Made by a program: the position numbers and the translations under genes
The notes under the pieces: model-generated
Databases searched by the model: none
Told to the model about the DNA's origin: nothing
Seen by the model: only the letters and a program-made list of their open reading frames with translations
Part shown: positions 1 through 5,174 of the stretch, one piece after another
How positions within the stretch are numbered: position 1 is the stretch's first letter
How the letters are laid out: each line of letters opens with the position of its first letter
From: Thermoproteota archaeon
Lineage (GTDB): Archaea; Thermoproteota; Methanomethylicia; Methanomethylicales; Methanomethylicaceae
NCBI GenBank assembly: GCA_004347955.1
Contig: QNVH01000008.1
Span: forward strand, 20,415 to 25,588
Direction: 5' to 3'
DNA length: 5,174 bases

Positions 1-335
1 ATGTGCACCCTGTCCACATTAGCCTTGAGGCACGCATCAATGTCTGCCATAACACACCTCGCAAGACCGCAGACTTTTGCCCTCAACCCGCTCTCCTTTA
101 TCCTCCTTACAGTCTCGGTCTCCTCCTCCGAATTTACCGGGAAACCCCCTTCTATGACATCAACACCCAGCTCATCAAGTTTCTTTGCGATCTCCACTTT
201 CTCATCAGGGGTGAAACAGACCCCGGGTGTTTGCTCCCCGTCTCTAAGAGTTGTATCAAATACATAGACCCTTTCTGGAAAGTTCGCCTTCTCCCTTATT
301 GGCCTAATGAAGTCGCTGACAAAGACCCCCTCCAT
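1..335 (-). CDS. leuA: 2-isopropylmalate synthase family protein (LeuA/AksA/CimA type), N-terminal part, cut by window edge
   Basis: Reading the reverse strand from an ATG at 335 gives 111 open codons running off the left edge. After a lead of about 22 residues comes VYVFDTTLRDGEQTPGVCF (about residues 23-41), the signature of the DRE-TIM metallolyase/HMGL-like synthases. Arg31 and Asp32 of LRDG match the catalytic arginine and a metal-ligand aspartate of this family. KLDELGVDVIEGGFP (about 52-66) is the second strand of the TIM barrel. The family condenses acetyl-CoA with a 2-oxoacid: 2-oxoisovalerate for leucine (LeuA), pyruvate for isoleucine (CimA), or 2-oxoglutarate for homocitrate and coenzyme B (AksA). 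The lead peptide and PGVCF fit LeuA or AksA better than CimA, as I recall archaeal members; the substrate-determining parts lie outside the window, so the symbol is tentative. The gene diverges from the AhpD-like gene. The family is certain, the substrate is not. Confidence 0.88.
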   Translation of the reverse strand, partial: MEGVFVSDFIRPIREKANFPERVYVFDTTLRDGEQTPGVCFTPDEKVEIAKKLDELGVDVIEGGFPVNSEEETETVRRIKESGLRAKVCGLARCVMADIDACLKANVDRVH

Positions 336-372
336 AAACACACACCAAGGTTATAAAATAACTAACCCCACA

Positions 373-383
373 CTTATAAATAT
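373..383 (-). promoter_or_regulatory. TATA-box candidate for the leuA-family gene
   Basis: On the reverse strand the text reads ATATTTATAAG, close to the archaeal TATA consensus. Its centre near 378 predicts transcription starting near 352, giving a leader of about 17 bases before the ATG at 335, with a weak GGTG ribosome-binding match in it. The box is nearly symmetric, so it could also serve the plus strand, but that would give the AhpD-like gene a leader of about 100 bases. A second AT-rich stretch at 350-360 is too close to the start codon to be the TATA box of this gene. Confidence 0.5.
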
Positions 384-463
384 CAGTGCATTTTCACGAG
401 ACCTGCAACTAATTTTAAGACCCTCACTCACCCTGTTCACAAGTGGTAGGTTTCTCTCGCTCA

Positions 464-473
464 CTTTATTAAT
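464..473 (+). promoter_or_regulatory. TATA-box candidate for the AhpD-like gene
   Basis: CTTTATTAAT lies about 36 bases before the ATG at 504. The usual archaeal spacing places transcription start near 494, giving a leader of about 10 bases that just includes the GGTGGT ribosome-binding match at 495-500. The match to the TATA consensus is moderate. Together with the opposite-strand box at 373-383, this makes 336-503 a divergent promoter region, and nothing else was recognised in it. Confidence 0.4.
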
Positions 474-503
474 TTGGGCAGCCTTAATTGTATTGGTGGT
501 ACA

Positions 504-869
504 ATGAGGAAGGAATTGTCTGACAAATTTAAGAAAAAAATGGGATTCACACCCACAATAATGGAGATCGCTACAGAGCTGGACCCAAAACTAATCACAT
601 TTTATGACTTCTGCGACTCAACAATACAGGATGACAGTGCCCTCCCATCTAAGATAAAGATGCTGATTATAATGGCTATGGGTGCACAACGCCACTGTAA
701 GGAATGTGTCGTTTCAGCAATGCGTGGTGCCTATAAAAAAGGAGCAACTGAGGCGGAGATTCTGGACGCCATAAGATGCATTGCTGTTGCTGGCGGCGCT
801 CCAGCCCTATCTGCATGCAAAGACGCCCTTCAAATGCTCAAAGATAAGAAGTTGGACCAAGGGTGCTGA
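504..869 (+). CDS. AhpD-like / carboxymuconolactone decarboxylase family protein with CxxC
   Basis: This is a 121-residue, apparently soluble and largely helical protein. Its core, ALPSKIKMLIIMAMGAQRH followed by CKEC (Cys65, Cys68) and then GAYKKGATEAEILDAIRCIA, matches the single-domain AhpD/CMD fold, in which a CxxC on a helix is usually a redox-active disulfide. The following GATEAEI and AGGAPAL segments are typical of the family. The usual proton-relay residues appear absent: CxxC is followed four residues later by Ala72, not His, and the Glu normally about 12 residues before the first Cys is Met53. Four more cysteines occur (37, 92, 105 and the C-terminal 121). The ATG at 504 was chosen because GGTGGT lies just upstream; a TTG at 474 would add ten unlikely residues. 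The gene stands alone, divergent from the leuA-family gene and convergent with tbp. Thiol-disulfide or peroxide-related chemistry is plausible, but the substrate is unknown. Confidence 0.85.
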   Translation: MRKELSDKFKKKMGFTPTIMEIATELDPKLITFYDFCDSTIQDDSALPSKIKMLIIMAMGAQRHCKECVVSAMRGAYKKGATEAEILDAIRCIAVAGGAPALSACKDALQMLKDKKLDQGC

Positions 870-881
870 ACTGAGGCGCAC

Positions 882-886
882 TTTTT
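882..886 (+). terminator. oligo-T terminator candidate after the AhpD-like gene
   Basis: A run of five T, then AATTT, begins 13 bases after the TGA stop of the AhpD-like gene. Archaeal RNA polymerase commonly terminates at short U-rich tracts without a hairpin. The run is short, so the call is moderate. No comparably good T tract is seen directly after tbp on the other strand. Confidence 0.4.
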
Positions 887-989
887 AATTTGGAGGGCAT
901 GTTATAGCCTTAATTCTGAAAAGATGAAACATCTTTGACAGGGAGTGAGTGGTTCTGGACTTCCGCTGCTTTCAAAAGGTTGAGTCGGC

Positions 990-1022
990 GGGGAGCCCCT
1001 TCCTGAAGGGAGGGGACGCTCC
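990..1022. repeat. GC-rich bulged hairpin between convergent genes; possible IS200/IS605-type end or terminator structure
   Basis: CCCCTTCC (996-1003) pairs with GGGAGGGG (1008-1015), with one G-T wobble and a TGAA loop. Outside it GGAG (992-995) pairs with CTCC (1019-1022), leaving ACG (1016-1018) as a three-base bulge, for about 12 pairs in total. A GC-rich imperfect palindrome with a bulge at the edge of non-coding sequence is the form of the subterminal hairpins of IS200/IS605 elements, whose right ends also encode a guide RNA (omega RNA) next to tnpB. No transposase frame is visible here, so this would be a remnant. It may instead be an mRNA 3'-end structure shared by the two convergent genes. 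A smaller hairpin, GGGC-TTTGC-GCCC, sits at 1032-1044 next to the tbp stop. Confidence 0.5.
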
Positions 1023-1043
1023 AAATTTATCGGGCTTTGCGCC

Positions 1044-1604
1044 CTACTCTTCATAGAGCACTCCTATTTCCTTTAATTTCTGGTGAATTTTTTCCACTGC
1101 TATCTTGACTTCGTCTTCATGTTTTGCCCCTGTGCAAACCATCTTTCCTGAAGAAAATATCAAAAGTACTACTTTTGGCTCATTCATCCTGTATATAAGA
1201 CCTGGAAATTGCTCCGGCTCATACATCACATTTTCTAACAAAAACGCCGCCTTCTCTAGGTTGACCTCCGCATTCAGATTGGCTGAGGCAACAATATTCT
1301 GAATCTGGATCTCTGGAGTCCCTATGATTACAATGTTTCTGTCCTTTAGGTTCTTTATAATTTTCTTGACCGCATTGTGGACCTCCTTCTCGGATTTTGC
1401 TCCGGTGCACACCATCTTTCCCGAGGAGAATATTAGTGTTGCAGTCCTGGGCTTTGATAATCTGTAGACCAGTCCCGGAAACTGTTCAGGGTTGTACTCT
1501 ACCCCCGGCACGTTCCCGGAGATAGCGTCCAGGTCGATATTCTGGTTCATTGTCACCGATGCCACGACATTTTCTATTCGAACAGAAGGTTTTAACACAA
1601 ACAC
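1044..1604 (-). CDS. tbp: TATA-box-binding protein (TBP), archaeal
   Basis: The 186-residue product has the two-fold repeated TBP saddle. Repeat 1 (about residues 8-90) and repeat 2 (about 99-181) share [32 protein letters not shown] and [14 protein letters not shown] in the same order. These are the DNA-contact and core strands. TBP binds and bends the TATA box and recruits TFB and RNA polymerase, so it is the basal initiation factor. Length is normal for archaeal TBP, and only a short acidic tail (LYEE) follows. The start shown is GTG; GGAG lies 3 bases before it and 9 bases before a second in-frame GTG at codon 3 (1598), so the true start could be either. The gene follows the signal peptidase gene by 46 bases that contain two TATA-like boxes, so it is probably transcribed on its own as well as by read-through. 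Confidence 0.97.
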   Translation of the reverse strand: MFVLKPSVRIENVVASVTMNQNIDLDAISGNVPGVEYNPEQFPGLVYRLSKPRTATLIFSSGKMVCTGAKSEKEVHNAVKKIIKNLKDRNIVIIGTPEIQIQNIVASANLNAEVNLEKAAFLLENVMYEPEQFPGLIYRMNEPKVVLLIFSSGKMVCTGAKHEDEVKIAVEKIHQKLKEIGVLYEE

Positions 1605-1620
1605 TCGCTCCGAAAAATTA

Positions 1621-1634
1621 ATTTATATATTTTA
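1621..1634 (-). promoter_or_regulatory. proximal TATA-like element before tbp
   Basis: The reverse strand reads TAAAATATATAAAT, a strong A/T TATA match centred near 1627. Used as a promoter it would start RNA near 1601, at the annotated start codon, giving a leaderless message that would favour the GTG at codon 3. It also overlaps the start site predicted from the distal box, so it could be an autoregulatory TBP-binding site. Confidence 0.4.
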
Positions 1635-1648
1635 AAAACTTTGCCGTC

Positions 1649-1659
1649 ATTTATAAAGC
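1649..1659 (-). promoter_or_regulatory. distal TATA-box candidate for tbp, overlapping the signal peptidase stop codon
   Basis: The reverse strand reads GCTTTATAAAT, a close archaeal TATA match preceded by an A-rich stretch that could act as a TFB-recognition element. Centred near 1654, it predicts RNA starting near 1628 and a leader of about 24 bases that includes the GGAG ribosome-binding site at 1608-1611. The TAA stop of the signal peptidase gene (1651-1653) is part of the box. Confidence 0.45.
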
Positions 1660-2241
1660 TTTTTTGTTTTCGATCTTACAAACCAATATGCAGAACCTAG
1701 AGGGAAGAATTATCAAAATAATTAAAACTAGTAATATCCCAAAAACTATCAGTGGGTTCTTTATCCAAATGAAGGGGTATCCGAGATATGGAACATACCA
1801 TACAACTTTTCCAATTACCCTGTCTTCTGGGACCCAGCTCTTGGGATTGTATGGGTTCTCGTCTGGATAGGCGTTTGCGTCCCCCTTTGTAAGTATGTAA
1901 TACTTTCCGTTAATCTCCTCCTTGTCTATTGCCCTGTGCGACCACGGAACTGGGTCATACACCGCAAACAAAAAATAATCGGCGATCTTCGTATCCGGAA
2001 AGTAAAAAACTACCACATCGCCGATGGGCTTTTCACCAGCAACTATCTCCTCCCCTGAAACCTTCTGAATGAACAGGAGGGAGCCCGTTGGGATAGTTGG
2101 CTCCATACTTCCCGACATCACCGCCGCGAAGGGCATGTTCGTCCCAGAGACTGTTCTTGCCACTCCGCTAAATCCAAATACGAAGATCAAAAAAACCAAA
2201 AGTGCCTTGAGAAAGAACTTATTATCCTTCGACATGTCCAT
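1651..2241 (-). CDS. signal peptidase I, archaeal/ER type (S26B family)
   Basis: This 196-residue membrane protease removes N-terminal signal peptides from secreted proteins on the outer face of the membrane. One membrane segment spans about residues 9-28. MSGSMEPT follows, with Ser45 as the probable nucleophile. WSHRAID supplies His102, which replaces the lysine of bacterial enzymes, and KGDANAYPDEN supplies Asp121 and Asp127. This Ser/His/Asp set is known from Methanococcus voltae signal peptidase. The region VPEDRVIGKVVWYVPYLG (about 137-154) is the conserved closing box. A second hydrophobic segment (about 163-183) ends in a short basic tail. The ATG at 2241 directly abuts the porB stop with no spacing, and GAGG lies 6 bases before it inside porB; an ATG two codons later is less well placed. 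It is therefore likely co-transcribed with the por genes, although no functional link is known to me. Confidence 0.93.
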   Translation of the reverse strand: MDMSKDNKFFLKALLVFLIFVFGFSGVARTVSGTNMPFAAVMSGSMEPTIPTGSLLFIQKVSGEEIVAGEKPIGDVVVFYFPDTKIADYFLFAVYDPVPWSHRAIDKEEINGKYYILTKGDANAYPDENPYNPKSWVPEDRVIGKVVWYVPYLGYPFIWIKNPLIVFGILLVLIILIILPSRFCILVCKIENKKAL

Positions 2242-3162
2242 CTACTGCCTCAATGGGCCCATCCCAAACTTCAACGCGAGCCTGTCAGCCCTTTCCTGGA
2301 TCCTATTTATCTCCTCTTCAGTGAGATGTCTGAATCTGCCCTGCAACTCCAAGTATTTCTTCACGGGCTCTCTCTTAGGGACCTGAACGGTCAGCCTTGT
2401 AACGCCATTCTCGACCTCGTAGAGTGGCCAAAGTCCTGTCAAAACTGCCATCTTTCCAAGCTCTATACCCAGGCTTATGTCGAACCTCCAGCCTGTTGGA
2501 CATGGTGTGAGGATGTGCAGGAGCGCAGGACCTTCTACTTCTAGCCCCTTCTTGACCTTATTCATCAAGTCGATGGGATAAGAGGGGCACGCTGTAGCCG
2601 CGTATGGGATCTCATGTGCGACTGCTATGCCAACAAGATCTTTCTTCTGCGTCTTCTGACCCATGGATCTCTTGCCTGGCGGGGAAGTCGTCGTCGCCGC
2701 ACAGTAGGGGGTGGCTGAGCTCCTCTGTATCCCCGTGTTCATGTATGCCTCATTATCATAGCATATGTACAAGAAGTCGTGACCCCTTTCAAGTGCCCCG
2801 CTGAGCGCCTGGAGGCCAATGTCGAAGGTCCCACCGTCCCCACCAATAGCTATAACGTGGGGGTTCTCTTCTGACTTTTTCTTCCTTCTCAGCGCCTTCA
2901 TGGCACTCTCTATTCCAGAAGCCAGAGCAGCAGTGTTCTCAAACCCCAAGTGGACCCAAGGGACTCTCCATGCCGTCTGCGGGAAATAAGATGTGGCCAC
3001 CTCGAGACACCCCGTCGCAGTGGTCACAATTATGTTTCTCCCAGCTGCCTTCAGTACCTGCCTTATCGCTGTTGCCGCTGTGCAACCCGCGCACATCCTG
3101 TGACCAGGTGCCAAGAACTCATCTTTTGGGACTTCCTTTATGGTTCTAAAACCGAGAGTCAT
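2242..3162 (-). CDS. porB: pyruvate:ferredoxin oxidoreductase, beta subunit
   Basis: The 306-residue beta subunit binds thiamine diphosphate and the proximal 4Fe-4S cluster. Cys24 and Cys27 (HRMCAGC), Cys52 (ATGCLE) and Cys221 (TPCPTGW) are the four expected cluster ligands. The thiamine diphosphate/Mg motif starts at GGDGGTFDIG (Asp109) and ends at YDNEAYMNTG (Asn137, Asn142). The C-terminal YLELQGRFRHLTEEE segment is typical of pyruvate-specific PorB as opposed to the VOR or KOR beta subunits, as far as I can judge. Length is normal. The ATG start at 3162 has GAGG 7 bases upstream and lies 22 bases after the porA stop. The subunit transfers electrons from hydroxyethyl-thiamine diphosphate towards the PorD clusters in the cytoplasmic complex. 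Confidence 0.96.
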   Translation of the reverse strand: MTLGFRTIKEVPKDEFLAPGHRMCAGCTAATAIRQVLKAAGRNIIVTTATGCLEVATSYFPQTAWRVPWVHLGFENTAALASGIESAMKALRRKKKSEENPHVIAIGGDGGTFDIGLQALSGALERGHDFLYICYDNEAYMNTGIQRSSATPYCAATTTSPPGKRSMGQKTQKKDLVGIAVAHEIPYAATACPSYPIDLMNKVKKGLEVEGPALLHILTPCPTGWRFDISLGIELGKMAVLTGLWPLYEVENGVTRLTVQVPKREPVKKYLELQGRFRHLTEEEINRIQERADRLALKFGMGPLRQ

Positions 3163-3184
3163 ACAATCGCCTCTTTTCCCACTT

Positions 3185-4351
3185 TCACTCTCTCAACCCC
3201 ACGTAAATACACGGCCTAGATTTTCCTTCCCTAACGACATCCTTCACCAAACCAAACATCGACTTAAAGTCATCCGCTGGAACATCCCTTCCCCCCAACC
3301 CTGCGACAAAGCTCTGCAGCAGCGGTCTCGATCCCCGTTCGTACAAAGTTGTGGCGACCTCTGCGAAGAGCGGGTTTGAAGGCCCTCCTGGCGTCACTGC
3401 TCTGTCCACGACTCCAACCCCTTTCAAATCTCCGAGGAGAGCGACTATCTCCTCTTTGGGGAAGGGTCTGAAGCATCTAATTGACAATACTCCTACCTTT
3501 TCCCCCTCCTTCCTCAATCCGCTCGCCACAACTTTTGCAGTACCTGTGAGAGCGCCCATTGTGACCAAGGCATATTCAGCATCTTCCATCATGTACTCGT
3601 TCACGAACTTATACTCCCTTCCAAACCTCTCGCCAAACTCCTTATCTACATCCCTTATCTTCTCCCTGCTCTTTTCTATGGCATCCACAACTTGGTATTT
3701 CATTTCGTAATATGCCTCCGGCGGTCCAACAACACCTATACTGTAAGCAAATTTTGGTGAAACTCTGTTTTGCAATGGCCTTGATGGCACAAACCCCCTC
3801 ACCAGACCCTCATCCGGGAGCACAACGGGCTCGTATGTGTGGCTCACTATATACCCGTCTAAATTCACCATAACTGGCAACAACACGTCTTCCGCAATCT
3901 TGAATGCCTCCAGCGTTGCATCAAAGGCCTCTTGTGCCGAGGTCACCCAAAGCTGTATCCACCCGGCGTCCCTCTCAGCCATCGCATCAGAGTGGTCATT
4001 CCATATGTTGAGTGGGGCAGATAGAGCTCTGTTGACATTAGCCATCACGATGGGGGTCCTCAGCCCAGATGCCATGAAAAGGACCTCATGCATGTATGCC
4101 AAACCCTGCGAGGAGGTGGCCGTGAACACCCTCGCACCCGTCAGCGATGCTCCGACACAGGCGCTCATGGCAGAGTGCTCCGATTCAACGTTGATATACT
4201 CTGCCTCTAGCTCCCCGTTAGCCACAAACTCTGACAACTTTTCCACAATAGTTGTTTGAGGTGTTATGGGATATGCTGCTATCACATCTACATCAGCCAT
4301 CTTGACTGCGTATGCCACCGCGTAATTTCCCGACAGTCCTAACCTCTTCAA
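3185..4351 (-). CDS. porA: pyruvate:ferredoxin oxidoreductase, alpha subunit
   Basis: This subunit, 388 residues from the chosen start, supplies the pyrimidine-binding half of the active site. AYPITPQTT (Thr30) and VESEHSA (Glu58) correspond to the conserved PFOR threonine and the glutamate that activates thiamine diphosphate. TSSQGLAYMHEVLF and NRALSAPLNIWNDHSD (Arg108) follow. The later half carries the GALTGTAK and RCFRPFP segments of the C-terminal transketolase-like domain, and the end has GLGGRDVPADDF. Start choice: a TTG at 4357 overlaps the porD stop by four bases but has GGAGG only one base away, whereas the TTG at 4351 has the same GGAGG 7 bases away, so 4351 is preferred. No ATG is available nearby. 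The gene lies between porD and porB in one operon. The function assignment is secure as a 2-oxoacid:ferredoxin oxidoreductase alpha subunit, and pyruvate is favoured by the neighbours. Confidence 0.95.
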   Translation of the reverse strand: MKRLGLSGNYAVAYAVKMADVDVIAAYPITPQTTIVEKLSEFVANGELEAEYINVESEHSAMSACVGASLTGARVFTATSSQGLAYMHEVLFMASGLRTPIVMANVNRALSAPLNIWNDHSDAMAERDAGWIQLWVTSAQEAFDATLEAFKIAEDVLLPVMVNLDGYIVSHTYEPVVLPDEGLVRGFVPSRPLQNRVSPKFAYSIGVVGPPEAYYEMKYQVVDAIEKSREKIRDVDKEFGERFGREYKFVNEYMMEDAEYALVTMGALTGTAKVVASGLRKEGEKVGVLSIRCFRPFPKEEIVALLGDLKGVGVVDRAVTPGGPSNPLFAEVATTLYERGSRPLLQSFVAGLGGRDVPADDFKSMFGLVKDVVREGKSRPCIYVGLRE

Positions 4352-4363
4352 TATCAACCCTCC
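4349..4363 (-). promoter_or_regulatory. ribosome binding site that decides the porA start
   Basis: GGAGGG (4363-4358) lies inside the last codons of porD. Counting from GGAGG it is one base from the TTG at 4357 and seven bases from the TTG at 4351. Normal spacing points to 4351, which leaves two bases between the porD stop and the porA start instead of a four-base overlap. Confidence 0.6.
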
Positions 4364-4635
4364 TTGACCATAGTTATCGCCTTAACTGCACAAGCCTTTT
4401 GGCAGATCCCGCACCCCTTGCAGTAAGAAAGGTTAACATCATAGGTTCCATCATCGTTTATCTTTATCGCACCCTCAGGGCAAAATATCCAGCACATCCC
4501 ACACTTGGTGCACTTTTTCTTATCGAAGACTGGCCTGAAGGTCCTCCAAGAGCTTACATCAAATTCTACTGAACTTCCTGGCTCCACAATAGTGCCGCCT
4601 ATGGGTATCTCTTTCCATCCCTTTAACCTGCTCAC
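4354..4635 (-). CDS. porD: pyruvate:ferredoxin oxidoreductase, delta (ferredoxin-like) subunit
   Basis: This 93-residue protein carries two 4Fe-4S clusters that relay electrons from the alpha-beta active site to external ferredoxin. The first motif CTKCGMCWIFC has Cys42, 45, 48 and 52, and the second CKGCGICQKAC has Cys72, 75, 78 and 82. By the usual ferredoxin pattern, cluster 1 uses 42/45/48/82 and cluster 2 uses 72/75/78/52. The N-terminal 40 residues (GWKEIPIGGTI..SSWRTFRPVFD) are the lead typical of PorD. Residue 83 is Ala where Pro normally follows the last cluster cysteine. The start is GTG, overlapping the porG stop as GTGA, with GGAGG 7 bases upstream inside porG, which suggests translational coupling. 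Confidence 0.96.
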   Translation of the reverse strand: MSRLKGWKEIPIGGTIVEPGSSVEFDVSSWRTFRPVFDKKKCTKCGMCWIFCPEGAIKINDDGTYDVNLSYCKGCGICQKACAVKAITMVKEG

Positions 4636-5174
4636 ATGCTCCCCTCCCTGTCAAATATTTTGGTCTGAGCAAATGCAGCCCTAACCGCAGCAATGTTCTT
4701 CTCGGCAAATGCCTTGAACCTCTCCCTGATCACATCTTCCACGCTGCCCAGTTTCACTATACCAGTCACTTTGACTAAAGCCCCCAGGATTGCTGTATTG
4801 GTTACGGGGGTACCCAACTCTTTAATGGCAATTCCCGTGGCGTCGACTGTTGCGACCCTGCGAGCGTTTGGGAATTTCTTGGCGTACCTCTCTGGCTCAT
4901 ACGCCGAATTCAGCACAAGAGTGCCTCCCTTCTTAAGCCCTTCACCTATCTCGTCCCTCTCTGACAAGTGGTGGTCCAATACGACAACAACATCGGGCTC
5001 ATATATTTGGGTCCTGAGCAGAATCTCGCTATCATTTATGCGGGTAAATGCCAATACGGGAGCGCCCCTCCTCTCTGGACCAAAAGCAGCAAAGGCTTGG
5101 GAGAATTTCCCCTCATTGATTGCTGCTGTGGCCAAAATCTCTGCAGCAGTTACCGACCCTTGTCCTCCTCTGCC
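4632..5174 (-). CDS. porG: pyruvate:ferredoxin oxidoreductase, gamma subunit, N-terminus cut by window edge
   Basis: The visible 180 residues begin GRGGQGSVTAAEILA, which is the start of the catalytic-gamma/POR_N fold (normally preceded by only about 7 residues such as M..IRIHG), so nearly the whole protein is present. FSQAFAAFGPERRGAPVLAFTRI and later TPVTNTAILGALVKVTG are family hallmarks. PorG is named PorC in methanogens and binds against the alpha-beta subunits; in fused PFORs it corresponds to the domain involved in CoA binding and in gating of radical electron transfer. It is the first por gene seen, and porD overlaps its stop by four bases. The frame continues upstream through an in-frame TTG at 5135 that is an ordinary leucine codon, not the start. 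The operon promoter lies outside the window. Confidence 0.95.
   Translation of the reverse strand, partial: GRGGQGSVTAAEILATAAINEGKFSQAFAAFGPERRGAPVLAFTRINDSEILLRTQIYEPDVVVVLDHHLSERDEIGEGLKKGGTLVLNSAYEPERYAKKFPNARRVATVDATGIAIKELGTPVTNTAILGALVKVTGIVKLGSVEDVIRERFKAFAEKNIAAVRAAFAQTKIFDREGSM

Noticed and set aside
1..356. Two overlapping plus-strand open frames at the left edge.
   Set aside because: The reverse strand encodes a conserved isopropylmalate synthase family N-terminus over the same bases, so the plus-strand frames are shadows.
911..950. Possible C/D-box small RNA from a GATGA-like and a CTGA-like sequence near 916-927.
   Set aside because: The order and spacing of C, D', C' and D boxes are not met, and the matches are expected by chance.
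920..1006. A 28-codon open frame on the plus strand ending inside the hairpin, considered as a remnant of a TnpB C-terminus.
   Set aside because: It has no start codon with a ribosome binding site, and no recognisable TnpB zinc-finger or catalytic motif. The similarity of its end to transposase tails is too vague to support.
1032..1044. Small hairpin GGGC-TTTGC-GCCC next to the tbp stop, considered as an intrinsic terminator.
   Set aside because: The stem is only four pairs and no T tract follows on either strand, so it does not qualify on its own.
3351..3710. Long plus-strand open frames opposite porA (also at 3837-4259) and opposite porB.
   Set aside because: They lie antisense to clearly conserved coding sequence, and their translations are low in recognisable motifs; they are shadows of the real genes.
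5133..5135. TTG considered as the start of porG.
   Set aside because: The conserved GRGGQG motif is encoded in frame upstream of it up to the window edge, so the true start is outside the window.

Overview
The window looks archaeal and most likely euryarchaeal. It encodes a two-repeat TATA-binding protein, a signal peptidase I of the archaeal Ser/His type, and a four-subunit pyruvate:ferredoxin oxidoreductase as found in anaerobic archaea. AT-rich TATA boxes sit a few tens of bases before genes, and several starts are GTG or TTG behind GGAG-type ribosome binding sites. Base composition appears close to balanced. The lineage cannot be fixed further from sequence alone; a methanogen, methanotroph or Archaeoglobus-like anaerobe would all fit.

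Layout, left to right. Positions 1-335 (minus strand) hold the N-terminal 111 residues of an isopropylmalate/citramalate/homocitrate synthase family enzyme that runs off the left edge. A 168-base divergent intergenic region (336-503) carries TATA-like boxes for both directions. Positions 504-869 (plus) encode a small AhpD/carboxymuconolactone-decarboxylase-like protein with a CxxC pair. The convergent gap 870-1043 holds an oligo-T stretch and a strong GC-rich bulged hairpin. All remaining genes are on the minus strand: tbp (1044-1604), signal peptidase (1651-2241), porB (2242-3162), porA (3185-4351), porD (4354-4635), and porG (4632 to beyond the right edge).

The por genes read porG-porD-porA-porB in transcription order, with overlaps or very short gaps, and together encode the complete gamma, delta, alpha and beta subunits apart from a few missing N-terminal residues of porG. 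The enzyme interconverts pyruvate + CoA with acetyl-CoA + CO2 and reduced ferredoxin. The signal peptidase start codon directly abuts the porB stop, so it is probably the last gene of this operon despite an unrelated function. tbp follows after 46 bases and appears to have its own promoter, with two candidate TATA boxes.

I see no CRISPR array, tRNA, rRNA, intact transposase, defence system or clearly new multi-gene system. The points most worth a second look are the structured 958-1022 segment, which resembles an IS200/IS605-type end or a structured RNA; the tandem TATA boxes before tbp; the AhpD-like protein lacking the usual proton-relay residues; and the por-signal peptidase-tbp linkage.
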